Positions 36,957 to 45,965 of a stretch of 64,000 nt of DNA are shown one piece after another; the stretch's first letter is position 1, and each line of letters starts with the position of its first letter. The stretch spans positions 118,781 to 182,780 of the forward strand of contig CANHOA010000001.1 of the NCBI GenBank assembly GCA_947462255.1. The letters run 5' to 3'. The notes under the pieces were generated by a model that saw nothing but the letters and a program-made list of their open reading frames with translations, had not been told where the DNA came from and did no database searches. Origin of the DNA: Flavobacteriales bacterium (GTDB taxonomy: Bacteria; Bacteroidota; Bacteroidia; Flavobacteriales_D; Crocinitomicaceae). A program made the translations under genes and the position numbers.

Positions 36957-36984
36957 AAAAAAAGGGGAGCAAGCTCCCCTTTTT
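36957..36984. terminator. Bidirectional intrinsic terminator
   Basis: A7-GGGGAG, loop CAAG, CTCCCC-T5. Serves hflX on the plus strand and the convergent T9SS thioredoxin-fold gene on the minus strand. Confidence 0.9.
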
Positions 36985-37003
36985 CAATGCATTAATTGTT
37001 AGA

Positions 37004-38524
37004 TTATCTAACAACAACATTCTTTGTAGTTGTCGCTCCATTTGAAGTAACGGTAACGATGTAACTTCCTTTTGCAATATCTTCTGTTGAGAAAGATACC
37101 AATTGAGAACCTACTAAGTTTGTAAATGATTTAGAAACAATTGTTCTTCCTTGAATGTCAACTAATGAAACTGAAAAATCATTGTTGTTTGCTTCAAAAG
37201 AAACATTCACTAAATCAGATGCTGGGTTAGGGAATACGTTCAATGCGATTGTTTCCATTTCATTTATACCTGCAACACCTGTTTTGAATACTTTTTGCTC
37301 GCTATCACCAAAGGTTCCTCCAGAAGCTAAAGTCGCTCCAGATGCATCAACAATAGAGTATGCACCATCTCCATATTGACAGCAAATTCCATCACCGTAA
37401 ACATCAAGAATCTCAAATGTATAACACGTGTTTGGAGTTAAATTAGCTTGAACTGGTGTTTGAACTGTTACACCTGCAGCTGTTAAGTCTGGTCCAAAAC
37501 CAGTTCCTGAAGCTACCGTTGCTCCTGCAGCATTTTTAATAGTCCATGATGTTTCAGAACCATATGCATCTGTAGTAAGATTTACTGTTACATACTGATT
37601 AGAAGCAACTAAAGCTGTTGAAACGGAAGCATTCACACCATTGTTTGCCACGTTGGCATCACCTGTTGTAGTAACTGTAACAACCAAAGCACCACCCATA
37701 AAACTTGCAATTGGTGTACAATTAACCGTTGCAACACCGTAAGTAGCTAAACTTCCTGAATATGTTCCAGTAGAAACTGTCGTTCCTCCTTGAGTTACAG
37801 TAACTGTTGCAGCAGTTAAAGGGCTCGTACCATTGTTTTGAATCTTCACCATTGGTGTATAAGCACCTTGGCAATGAACTAAAGACCCAGTATAAGAAAG
37901 AGCAGAAACATCAGCAGGGTTTGAAGCTGGAGGAGGGCAAGAAGCAATTGAAGTATAGATTGCAGCCGCTGTTGCTTGTCCAATTTCTGTAACTATCCGA
38001 TTCGGACAAATTTTGTAGATTGTTGGGAAATAAGCAATATTATAGTTGGTGTTTATAGGATTTATTGTAGCCGTGATTGGATTCGCCATCGGGAATTGTA
38101 CTTGACCACCTGCATTAGGATTTGTCCAGTCACCAGGAGTTCCTGATCCGTCTAACATAGTAGCGTCAGCTGTTGTGCCATCACCCTCTACCCAAATAAC
38201 CATAAGATCATCTGTAGTAGTACTAGAAACACCTGGATAACCAGCTGGTCCGTGTGCGGCATATGCATCTTCTAATGCGCCTGTTAAATGATAACTCCAA
38301 CATGGACCACACCACGTTGCTGAAACATCCATAATAACTGTATAGCCAGCATCAAGATAGTCATACAATTTGTAAGAACCGTTGTTTGTCATACCGGCGG
38401 TTGATAACCACGTCTGATAAGCACTAACCGTAAAGTCTGGTGCGATGCTACCAGGAGCCAACTGAGCAAATGTTGTTGCTGATGTTGCTGAAAGCAAAAA
38501 GGCTGAGAGTAAAAGTTTTTTCAT
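37004..38524 (-). CDS. T9SS type A protein with thioredoxin-like domain
   Basis: 506 residues. Signal peptide 1-20 (TTFAQ). A thioredoxin/TlpA-like domain about 24-200 with the active-site pair C72-G-P-C75 in SATWCGPCW. A middle region of beta-sandwich repeats with a cysteine pair (DGICCQYGDG). A type A sorting domain at the end (VFPNPASDLVNVSFEANN through TTTKNVVVR). Probably exported to the surface, where it could act as a thiol oxidoreductase or simply use the fold for binding. The gene ends at the bidirectional terminator. Confidence 0.9.
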   Translation of the reverse strand: MKKLLLSAFLLSATSATTFAQLAPGSIAPDFTVSAYQTWLSTAGMTNNGSYKLYDYLDAGYTVIMDVSATWCGPCWSYHLTGALEDAYAAHGPAGYPGVSSTTTDDLMVIWVEGDGTTADATMLDGSGTPGDWTNPNAGGQVQFPMANPITATINPINTNYNIAYFPTIYKICPNRIVTEIGQATAAAIYTSIASCPPPASNPADVSALSYTGSLVHCQGAYTPMVKIQNNGTSPLTAATVTVTQGGTTVSTGTYSGSLATYGVATVNCTPIASFMGGALVVTVTTTGDANVANNGVNASVSTALVASNQYVTVNLTTDAYGSETSWTIKNAAGATVASGTGFGPDLTAAGVTVQTPVQANLTPNTCYTFEILDVYGDGICCQYGDGAYSIVDASGATLASGGTFGDSEQKVFKTGVAGINEMETIALNVFPNPASDLVNVSFEANNNDFSVSLVDIQGRTIVSKSFTNLVGSQLVSFSTEDIAKGSYIVTVTSNGATTTKNVVVR

Positions 38525-38574
38525 TTTTTATAAGTTTTTAAGTTGATGTAAATTTAATGTTTTTTTAAACAACT

Positions 38575-38582
38575 CAAAACTA
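38575..38582 (-). promoter_or_regulatory. -7 element for the T9SS thioredoxin-fold gene
   Basis: Minus strand TAGTTTTG, matching TAnnTTTG 51 bases before the ATG. The -33 element is not clear. Confidence 0.4.
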
Positions 38583-38644
38583 AAATAAAAAAATATAGGT
38601 GTTTATCGGGAAGAATTCGGCTTTTTAGTTCAAAAGCATGCCGA

Positions 38645-39394
38645 TTACTTTTTCTTGAGTTGCTCTAAGATAAAAAGCTCAATAGCCCCAACCATTGATG
38701 GGGCCTTGGGATGAGGCGCTTGAACATCAAGGCGTAAATTGTGCTTGTTAACTGCCATTGCGGTGGTTGGTCCAAATGCAGCTATAGCGGTGTTATTTTG
38801 CTTAAAGTCCGGGAAATTAACAAAAAGTGACTCAATTCCTCCGGGACTGAAAAACACCAATAAGTCATAATATACATTTTCTAAATCAGAAAGATCTGCC
38901 GCAACTGTTCGATATAAAATAGTTTTAAAAAACTGCATTTTGTGCTGCTCGAGTGTTTGAGGAATATTATCTCTTAAAATATCGGTGCAAGGCAGTAAAA
39001 ATTTTTCTGTTTTATGCTTTGCCATTACATCTACGAGATCCTCAATGGTTTGTTTTCCGAAGAAAATTTTGCGCTTTCTGAAAGCAACATATTTTTGTAA
39101 ATAAAGTGCCACTGCTTCAGAAATACAAAAATATTTCATTGATTCTGGCACCTCAAATCTAGATTCTTCGGCAATTCTAAAGAAGTGGTCTACCGCTACT
39201 TTAGAGGTGATTATTATCGCCGTGAATTCATTTAAGTTTATTTTTTGTGAGCGAAATTCCTTTACAGAAACTCCTTCCACCTTAATAAAAGGTCGAAAAT
39301 CAATCTTGATTTTGTATTTAGCCGCCAACTCGAAATAGGGTGATTTATCACCTTCGGGTTGAGGTTGAGACACTAATATTGTTTTTATTGCCAA
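38645..39394 (-). CDS. hemD: Uroporphyrinogen-III synthase
   Basis: 249 residues. Cyclises hydroxymethylbilane to uroporphyrinogen III for haem. The family is weakly conserved. Seen: the two-lobed pattern TILVSQPQPEG start, IIITSKVAVDHFF (about 60), KFLLPCTDILRDNIPQTL, and the late FFSPGGIESL and AAFGPTTAMAVNKH blocks. The same pairing with DUF4271 upstream occurs widely in Bacteroidota. It follows the DUF4271 gene by 21 bases on one transcript. Confidence 0.9.
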   Translation of the reverse strand: MAIKTILVSQPQPEGDKSPYFELAAKYKIKIDFRPFIKVEGVSVKEFRSQKINLNEFTAIIITSKVAVDHFFRIAEESRFEVPESMKYFCISEAVALYLQKYVAFRKRKIFFGKQTIEDLVDVMAKHKTEKFLLPCTDILRDNIPQTLEQHKMQFFKTILYRTVAADLSDLENVYYDLLVFFSPGGIESLFVNFPDFKQNNTAIAAFGPTTAMAVNKHNLRLDVQAPHPKAPSMVGAIELFILEQLKKK

Positions 39395-39415
39395 GTCTTA
39401 ATAATTTAAAGGTCG

Positions 39416-40090
39416 CTACTTAACAAATGCAGACAAACTATCACCGTAAAAAACAAAAATTGCTACTAATGGTAAAATTTCTACGAGGCAAAAGTACATA
39501 AAAATGTAATACCATGGAATAGTCATAGCAAGAGCGGCTATGACCCCTTTAAAAATCCTATTAAGATTCATCAAAAGAAACCCTGTGAAAATAACCGCTA
39601 CGGAGATATTGCTTAAGGATTGATTTAATGAAAAAACAATCGCTGCAAACAAGAAAAACAAGCCTCCCAAAGAAATGGAAAATCTCAAGTGCTGCTTCAA
39701 TTGTCTTATGATAGGGTGTTTGCCAACTAAAGCAAAGATAATCCATTGTCCAGCGTTCCAATAAATTAAAAAAGCTAAGGGAACTACGGCTAAAATTGGA
39801 TGGGCATTAACAGACGGGAATATCTGTTCTAGAACAAAAGTAAGTGCCAAAGACGCTCCAACCACAAAGTTTAAGGTTAAAAGCCAAAATATTGCCGGCC
39901 CCATGCGCTCGCTTTCACTATTAAAGGAATCTTCTTTTTGAAGTGATACAAAACCAATTAAAACTAAGCGAATTAAGTTGTCCTGGCGGACATACGCGAC
40001 AGCTAAAAGAAGTAATGAAAAAGTACAAGCAAAGAGCCATTCATAAGAAAGCTGTGTTTCACGAAGATGCAATGCTAACGATTGGTCCAT
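39416..40090 (-). CDS. DUF4271-family membrane protein
   Basis: 224 residues, about six membrane helices (starting about 17-35, 68-92, 98-125, 140-160, 165-182, 198-220). Family of unknown function, found next to hemD in Bacteroidota. Start set at ATG 40090 (MDQSLALHLRETQ). The alternative TTG at 40117 overlaps the -7 element. A role in tetrapyrrole or envelope physiology is only inferred from its neighbour. Confidence 0.85.
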   Translation of the reverse strand: MDQSLALHLRETQLSYEWLFACTFSLLLLAVAYVRQDNLIRLVLIGFVSLQKEDSFNSESERMGPAIFWLLTLNFVVGASLALTFVLEQIFPSVNAHPILAVVPLAFLIYWNAGQWIIFALVGKHPIIRQLKQHLRFSISLGGLFFLFAAIVFSLNQSLSNISVAVIFTGFLLMNLNRIFKGVIAALAMTIPWYYIFMYFCLVEILPLVAIFVFYGDSLSAFVK

Positions 40091-40114
40091 TAAAAACGAA
40101 AGTATAATTAATTG

Positions 40115-40122
40115 CAAAATTA
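40115..40122 (-). promoter_or_regulatory. -7 element for DUF4271-hemD
   Basis: Minus strand TAATTTTG. Start near 40110, leader about 20 bases to ATG 40090. Confidence 0.45.
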
Positions 40123-40159
40123 AATAGAAACTACTTTAAAATAAATTTTATTTATTGAT

Positions 40160-40167
40160 TACTTTTG
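40160..40167 (+). promoter_or_regulatory. -7 element for the acyl-CoA dehydrogenase gene
   Basis: TACTTTTG, a TAnnTTTG match 18 bases before ATG 40186, divergent from the DUF4271 promoter. Confidence 0.5.
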
Positions 40168-40185
40168 TACTCTAAAATTCATGGT

Positions 40186-41376
40186 ATGAAAACAGACCAA
40201 TTTAAGCACCCAGATTACTATCTCTTAGACGACTTATTATCCGATGAACAAAAGTTAATTCGAGATACGGCAAGAGAATGGGTTAAAAAAGAAGTTTCTC
40301 CGATAATAGAAGAGCATTACGAAAAAGCAACTTTTCCAATGCATCTTTTGTCAGGCCTTGGTGAAATTGGTGCTTTTGGACCTTATATCCCTGTTGAATA
40401 TGGAGGGGCTGGGCTTGATCATATTTCATACGGAATCATTATGCAAGAATTAGAACGCTGCGATTCAGGCTTGCGATCAACAGCTTCTGTTCAATCTTCC
40501 TTGGTGATGTATCCCATTTGGAAATATGGTTCTGAAGAACAGAAATTACGGTTTTTACCCAAACTTGCCACAGGTGAAATGATGGGTTGTTTTGGTTTAA
40601 CAGAACCAGACTTTGGTTCGAATCCTGGCGGAATGCTTTCTAATTTTAAGGAAGATGGAGACCATGTTATCCTAAATGGTGCTAAAATGTGGATTTCCAA
40701 TGCGCCATTTGCACACATTGCGGTTGTTTGGGCGAAAGATGAGTCTGGAAGAATACACGGATTAATCGTTGAGCGAGGAATGGAAGGGTTTTCTACCCCA
40801 GAAATGCATGGGAAACTATCTTTAAGAGCATCATCCACAGGTGAATTAATTTTTGAAAATGTTAGGGTTCCTAAAAGCAATATCTTGCCTAATCGTTCGG
40901 GCTTAGGGGCTCCTTTGAGCTGTCTTGACTCTGCGCGTTTTGGTATTGCATGGGGTGCCTTGGGCGCTGCCATGGATTGCTACGATCAAGCTGTTCGTTA
41001 TTCAAAAGAAAGGATTCAATTTGGGGTTCCAATTGGATCCTTTCAGTTAGTTCAGAAAAAACTTGCTGAAATGTTAACAGAAATAACCAAAGCACAACTA
41101 TTGACTTTTAGACTTGGCCAATTGCGTAATGAAGGAAAAGCGACAACCGGTCAGATTTCAATGGCAAAGAGGAATAATGTAGAAATCGCCTTAGATATTG
41201 CACGTGAAGCAAGACAAATTCACGGTGGAATGGGCATAACAAGTGAGTATTCAATGATGCGACACATGGCCAATCTAGAATCCGTTCTCACCTATGAAGG
41301 CACTCATGATATACACTTACTTATAACGGGTATGGACATCACGGGCATTCCTTCATTTACGAGAGAGTTGCCGTAA
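40186..41376 (+). CDS. Acyl-CoA dehydrogenase, glutaryl-CoA dehydrogenase type
   Basis: 396 residues. FAD flavoprotein that dehydrogenates and decarboxylates glutaryl-CoA to crotonyl-CoA in lysine and tryptophan catabolism. Diagnostic for this subfamily: STASVQSSLVMYPIWKYG (about 98-115), LTEPDFGSNPGGM and the C-terminal YEGTHDIHLLITGMDITGI, with E371 as the catalytic base. I start at ATG 40186 (MKTDQFKHPDYYLLDD). A two-codon frame ATG GTA TGA at 40181-40189 overlaps this ATG. Ends 12 bases from the convergent TPR gene. Confidence 0.93.
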   Translation: MKTDQFKHPDYYLLDDLLSDEQKLIRDTAREWVKKEVSPIIEEHYEKATFPMHLLSGLGEIGAFGPYIPVEYGGAGLDHISYGIIMQELERCDSGLRSTASVQSSLVMYPIWKYGSEEQKLRFLPKLATGEMMGCFGLTEPDFGSNPGGMLSNFKEDGDHVILNGAKMWISNAPFAHIAVVWAKDESGRIHGLIVERGMEGFSTPEMHGKLSLRASSTGELIFENVRVPKSNILPNRSGLGAPLSCLDSARFGIAWGALGAAMDCYDQAVRYSKERIQFGVPIGSFQLVQKKLAEMLTEITKAQLLTFRLGQLRNEGKATTGQISMAKRNNVEIALDIAREARQIHGGMGITSEYSMMRHMANLESVLTYEGTHDIHLLITGMDITGIPSFTRELP

Positions 41377-41388
41377 ACAAAACGTGGA

Positions 41389-43212
41389 TTAGTCCGAAAG
41401 CACTTTGTCTCCTCGTAATTCGCGCACCTTTTTTCGTGACTCATCCGAATAAAGACTATTAGAGTAGTTGAATAAAATGTCTTTGTAATATAGCAACGCT
41501 TTTTCTTTGTCTTTAAAATATAAGTCGTTGATTTTAGCGAGCCTATACATGGCATCATCACCTAATATATCTGTAGGATATTTACTTATTATTTTTTCAT
41601 AATATACACACGCTTCCGCCCATTTTTTTTGCCGTTCCATCGCTTGACCTTTCTTAAAAAGAATCTCATCATTGAGTGAATGGAAAGGATAATTTAATTG
41701 AATGCTGTCAAATAGATAAAAGGCGCTATCTAATTGATTTTGCTCGATAAACAATTCGGCAGTGGCATACCACATCATGGCTTGATAATTACTGTCTAAT
41801 CCGAAATTATCTGTAATCGCAACGGATAGCTGAAGGGCATCATTTGCTATTAATTTAGAGGTTGATTCTTTTAGCACATTTAATTGAGACTGCGCATAAT
41901 CAAATTCCCCATCAAAGTAAAAAACACGCGCATTCTTATATTTTGCTTCATTTCCAATTACATCAAACTTAAAGTCGCTATCGATTTGCATGTAAAGAAT
42001 AGATGCATCCCAAATTCTACCTGACAATACATAAACATCCGCCAATAACATTTTTACAAACGCTCTATAAAGATCCGAAAGCCCAGGGGAATTGGTATAT
42101 TGCTCCAAAATTTCTATTGCTTGCGCCTTCTTTCCGGCATAAAAAGCCATTATCTTAGTATATTCTAATACAGCGTTAATGGACTTTCTTGGATTAGCCA
42201 CCCTGTCAATTACCGTCTTATATTCTTTTAGAGTTGTTTCTAATTCCTCATTACTATAAACTCTGTATTGAGTAAGTTCAATATACCGAGTATTTAAAAG
42301 GGCGCTTTCTGCTTCGTAAAAATAGGGAGGCTCAATGCCTAAATTAATAACATATTGAAAGCATTTTCGTGCCACTTCAAAACTTTCATTCTCAACACAT
42401 ATTTTTCCTAAATCCAATACCCTACCGCCCATGCTTTGAACTTGCTTATCCAATGCCACAACCTGAATAAAGGCTGCGTTAAAATTTTTACTTTGTAAAA
42501 ATAACCAGATCAACATCTCATTAAAAACAAGATGACTATTTGGCTTTTGAATTTTTTCCAAAAAAGCTACTTTAACCATGGCTAAATCGCTTGCGTTTTC
42601 AGCAAAATCAAATCTCGCACTCAAAGATAGCTGAACTGCCTCTTGATATTCCGGGTATTTGTCTAATAAATCAAGGTAGGACTCGATTAGTTTTTTGTTG
42701 TCTCCCAATGCGCCATATAATTCAGCATAGAGTAATTGGAAAGGATATTCTGGCATTAATTTACTCGCTTTCACTAATATATCCTTTGCTAAATCCGTCT
42801 TATTTTCTTTAAGTAAAATGCGAAAAACTTCTGTTACACTCGTTGGGTTTTTAGCTGCTTGGTCAATTACTTCATTGTATACTTTCTTTGATTTGCTAGC
42901 CTCATCGTTGAGCTCATAAAAACTAGCCAGCTCTAATTGAAGCGATAGGTCTTTCTGGTTCAGCGAAATTTGCTTTTTGATTGTTTTCTCAGCCTTTTTT
43001 AGGTCCTTCGTTTGAAGGAGACAATCAAGATATCGATTAAAAATTAGTTTGCTTTGATCCTGATCGTATATTTTTTCATAATAGGTAAGCGCTTTATCAA
43101 ACTCTCCGTTTTCATAATAATATTGTGCTAATTTAGAATCGGAATCAGTTTGTGCAACGATAGACAAACTAAAACATAGTAGGGCCAAAAAAAGCAGGGT
43201 TTTACTAATCAT
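41389..43212 (-). CDS. Exported tetratricopeptide-repeat protein
   Basis: 607 residues with a signal peptide (SLSIVAQ). TPR hairpins fill the protein: YYYENGEFDKALTYYEKIYDQD near the N-terminus, and CPAF/YbgF-like units at the C-terminus (AEACVYYEKIISKYPTDILGDDAMYRLA, ALLYYKDILFNYSNSLYSDESR). Periplasmic protein-binding scaffold by analogy. The start overlaps the end of the lipoprotein gene by 8 bases, and the three genes serS, lipoprotein and TPR are probably one transcript. Confidence 0.85.
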   Translation of the reverse strand: MISKTLLFLALLCFSLSIVAQTDSDSKLAQYYYENGEFDKALTYYEKIYDQDQSKLIFNRYLDCLLQTKDLKKAEKTIKKQISLNQKDLSLQLELASFYELNDEASKSKKVYNEVIDQAAKNPTSVTEVFRILLKENKTDLAKDILVKASKLMPEYPFQLLYAELYGALGDNKKLIESYLDLLDKYPEYQEAVQLSLSARFDFAENASDLAMVKVAFLEKIQKPNSHLVFNEMLIWLFLQSKNFNAAFIQVVALDKQVQSMGGRVLDLGKICVENESFEVARKCFQYVINLGIEPPYFYEAESALLNTRYIELTQYRVYSNEELETTLKEYKTVIDRVANPRKSINAVLEYTKIMAFYAGKKAQAIEILEQYTNSPGLSDLYRAFVKMLLADVYVLSGRIWDASILYMQIDSDFKFDVIGNEAKYKNARVFYFDGEFDYAQSQLNVLKESTSKLIANDALQLSVAITDNFGLDSNYQAMMWYATAELFIEQNQLDSAFYLFDSIQLNYPFHSLNDEILFKKGQAMERQKKWAEACVYYEKIISKYPTDILGDDAMYRLAKINDLYFKDKEKALLYYKDILFNYSNSLYSDESRKKVRELRGDKVLSD

Positions 43213-43750
43213 TTCTCGAATTTATCAATGTCATTGACAATGAATCTAGTTCTTTATGAAGGCGCCTGAATACTTCCATCGCTTCGGATTTACTTCCTTT
43301 ATAAGAAATTAGGAGCGTGTTCAATTGCTTTATTTTAGTTGATTCAAAGGTAATGTGCTCATCATACAAATTCCTTTCTCCTTCCCCATTTTGAATATCC
43401 AACTTTAAATTTTTCAGCGCTTCTTTTTCTTCAATTACGCCAGTTTTGAGTTGCGAAAACGATTTTCCAATGGGGCCCAAAGATCTTCTCATTCGCTTAT
43501 AATCGTCCATTTTTTTTCCCAAGGCCATATTAATAGTGTCTAAATAAAGATTGTTTTTAATCCTTATTTCTACTGAATTAATTGCAGAACGTAATCCCGA
43601 TAGCGTATCAATTTTATTCGCTATTAGATCTTGCTCTAATTTACCAAGTTCCTTTTCCAGTTTATTTACCTTATTTATTTGCTCTTTTTTACTGAAATCA
43701 GAGCAAGATATAGTTATAATCATCAAAAATACAAGGTTCCTTAATTTCAT
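43205..43750 (-). CDS. Coiled-coil lipoprotein of unknown function
   Basis: 181 residues. Lipobox TISC (Cys 16). The remainder is a highly charged alpha-helical protein with heptad-like leucines (KVNKLEKELGKLEQDLIANK at about 28-47; a second helix at about 100-165). No known domain seen. Ten bases after serS and overlapping the TPR gene, so coordinated synthesis with the TPR protein is likely. An envelope scaffold role is inference. Confidence 0.75.
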   Translation of the reverse strand: MKLRNLVFLMIITISCSDFSKKEQINKVNKLEKELGKLEQDLIANKIDTLSGLRSAINSVEIRIKNNLYLDTINMALGKKMDDYKRMRRSLGPIGKSFSQLKTGVIEEKEALKNLKLDIQNGEGERNLYDEHITFESTKIKQLNTLLISYKGSKSEAMEVFRRLHKELDSLSMTLINSRND

Positions 43751-43760
43751 GTTTTTGGGT

Positions 43761-45032
43761 TTATGTTATCCGATCGAATCCTGTGTAAGCTTGAAGAACC
43801 TTAGGAATAGTTATTCCGTCTGGCGTTTGATTATTCTCTAAAATTGCCGCCAAAATTCGCGGAAGCGCAAGTGCAGAACCATTCAGTGTATGGCACAATT
43901 GTGATTTTTTCTGAGCATCTTTAAAACGCAATTTTAAACGATTGGACTGAAAGGTGTCGAACCTAGAAACCGAACTAACCTCCAACCATTTTTCTTGTGC
44001 TGCCGAAAAAACTTCAAAATCAAATGTCATGGCCGAAGCATGCCCCATATCTCCACCGCAAAGTCTCAGGATACGAAAAGGTAATTCCAATTTGATTAGT
44101 AAATCCCTGACGTGAGAAACCATTTCATTTAATGCCTTTTCTGAATTTTTAGGATGTTCAATTCTAACGATTTCAACCTTATCAAATTGATGCAGTCTGT
44201 TTAAGCCCCTCACATCCTTTCCGTAAGATCCCGCCTCCCTTCTAAAACAAGGCGTGTATCCGGTAAGTTTGATAGAAAAGTCTTCATTTGGCAAAAGAAC
44301 ATCACGATAAATATTGGTTAGCGGAACCTCTGCTGTTGGTATTAAATACAACTCATCTTCAGGTGCATAATACATTTGACCTTCTTTATCGGGAAGTTGA
44401 CCCGTTCCTATTCCACTAGCCTCGTTAACTAAAAGAGGTGCGATGAACTCTTCATAACCAGCTTTATCGGCCTCGTCAAGAAAAAATGCAATCAATGCTC
44501 GCTGTAATTTTGCCCCTTTCCCACGATAAAAAGGAAAGCCCGCTCCAGTAACCTTTACACCTAATTCAAAATCAATAAGTTGATGTTTCTTGGCCAAATC
44601 CCAGTGAGGAATAGCAGTAAAAGAGAAGGTGGGTAACTCCCCTTGTGATTCGATTAACTGATTATCTTCAGGCAGCCGCCCTTGAATAACATCTACGTGT
44701 GGAACGTTTGGTAAGGAATAGAGTATCGTTGTGATTTTCGAATCGAGTTCATCAACATGGGTTTTTAAAGCCGCTTCTTGTACCTTTAATTCCTGCGTTT
44801 CATTTTTTAATTGTTGTGCCTCTTGCGCTTGATTATTTTTAAAACAATCTCCTATTTTGCGCGATAATTGATTTAATTCTGCGGAAATATTTTCGAGTTG
44901 CGTTTTATTTTCGCGCCAAAGCGCATCCATTTCCAATAGTTCATTAATGGTATTTGTGGCATTAATGTTCCGTTTAGAAAGTCCGGCAAGGACCTCTTCT
45001 TTATGTGATCGTAGTCGCTGAATCTCTAACAT
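43761..45032 (-). CDS. serS: Seryl-tRNA synthetase
   Basis: 423 residues; class II synthetase charging tRNA-Ser. N-terminal antiparallel coiled-coil tRNA-binding arm (about 25-100), then the catalytic core with motif 1, motif 2 FRREAGSYGKDVRGLNRLHQFDKVE (about 255-280) and motif 3 NGSALALPRILAAILENNQ (about 380-398). Full length. It heads the operon with the coiled-coil lipoprotein and TPR genes. Confidence 0.96.
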   Translation of the reverse strand: MLEIQRLRSHKEEVLAGLSKRNINATNTINELLEMDALWRENKTQLENISAELNQLSRKIGDCFKNNQAQEAQQLKNETQELKVQEAALKTHVDELDSKITTILYSLPNVPHVDVIQGRLPEDNQLIESQGELPTFSFTAIPHWDLAKKHQLIDFELGVKVTGAGFPFYRGKGAKLQRALIAFFLDEADKAGYEEFIAPLLVNEASGIGTGQLPDKEGQMYYAPEDELYLIPTAEVPLTNIYRDVLLPNEDFSIKLTGYTPCFRREAGSYGKDVRGLNRLHQFDKVEIVRIEHPKNSEKALNEMVSHVRDLLIKLELPFRILRLCGGDMGHASAMTFDFEVFSAAQEKWLEVSSVSRFDTFQSNRLKLRFKDAQKKSQLCHTLNGSALALPRILAAILENNQTPDGITIPKVLQAYTGFDRIT

Positions 45033-45051
45033 AAGTCAGTTGTAATTTGGA

Positions 45052-45059
45052 CAAATTTA
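45052..45059 (-). promoter_or_regulatory. -7 element of the serS promoter
   Basis: Minus strand TAAATTTG. A T-rich TTTTTTG with its TTG at 45084-45082 lies 22 bases upstream as a possible -33. Leader about 15 bases. Confidence 0.5.
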
Positions 45060-45122
45060 ATCAATTGGCAGCGATATTATTCAAAAAAGGGGAAACGATT
45101 TTTTAAAAGATAAACGAGGACA

Positions 45123-45965
45123 TCAGCTAAAAACAGAAAGGTTCACTCCATCAAAAGAGGCATAGACAATTTTGGGGTGAGATTCTTGGTAATACATATT
45201 TCCTAAAGCATCAACACCAATTGCACCTGCAAAACCATCGAATTCCTTTAACTCCTGAAATGATTTAGCAAATGAATCCTTAATAGACAAGCCATCTGTA
45301 ACTCTAGTGACAATTTTTGCTGCTAAAGCACCGCTCACAATATCTTCACCAACACCCGTGCAGCTTATTGCACAAAAATCATTGGCGTAATTGCCAGCTA
45401 CTGTTCCAGAATCGGAAATTCTCCCCGGTAGTTCAAAACCCTTTCCTCCAGTAGAAGTGGCTGCGGCAAGATGCCCCTTATTATCCAATACAACACAACC
45501 AACAGTTCCAATTCCAGCAGACTTTACCCTGTTCTCGTATTCTTTTCGCCGTTCAGGAATTTCAACATTAACTGTTTCTTTTCCAATATTTTTAGCAAAA
45601 TTGATTGCGCCTTCTCCACCCAATACTCTATCGTCTACCATTTGAAGAGCCCTTGCAACATGAATGGGGTTTTGGATTGATTCAATGTTTAATACACCAC
45701 TAAACTTTTTGGATTGGCCATCCATAAGTGCGGCACTCATTCTGATTTTACCGTCTTTTTGAAGTTGAGAACCAATTCCTGCATTAAAAAGAGGATGGTC
45801 CTCTAATAATTGTACTGCATAAACAACCGTGTCAAGAGCTGTATTCGACAATAAAAAACGATATGATTTTTGAATAATCTCCCCTAAAGCATCTTGCTTT
45901 AAGCGTTTTGTTTCTTCAGATTGATTGGATTCACTAAAAAATCCACCATGTATCATGATCTTCAT
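45123..45965 (-). CDS. iaaA: Isoaspartyl peptidase / plant-type asparaginase
   Basis: 280 residues; Ntn hydrolase that is cleaved autocatalytically into two chains. The nucleophile is T154 in GIGTVGCVVLD, with the family motifs NAGIGSQLQKDG (61-72) and ATSTGGKGFELPGRISDSGTVAGNYA (about 170-195). It cleaves beta-aspartyl dipeptides, which is also the second step of cyanophycin breakdown (beta-Asp-Arg to Asp and Arg). Start overlaps the cyanophycinase stop as ATGA. Somewhat shorter than typical (about 310). Confidence 0.92.
   Translation of the reverse strand: MKIMIHGGFFSESNQSEETKRLKQDALGEIIQKSYRFLLSNTALDTVVYAVQLLEDHPLFNAGIGSQLQKDGKIRMSAALMDGQSKKFSGVLNIESIQNPIHVARALQMVDDRVLGGEGAINFAKNIGKETVNVEIPERRKEYENRVKSAGIGTVGCVVLDNKGHLAAATSTGGKGFELPGRISDSGTVAGNYANDFCAISCTGVGEDIVSGALAAKIVTRVTDGLSIKDSFAKSFQELKEFDGFAGAIGVDALGNMYYQESHPKIVYASFDGVNLSVFS

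Noticed and set aside
40491..40973. 160-codon open frame opposite the acyl-CoA dehydrogenase
   Set aside because: Antisense shadow of a strongly conserved gene, with composition and motifs unlike any protein.
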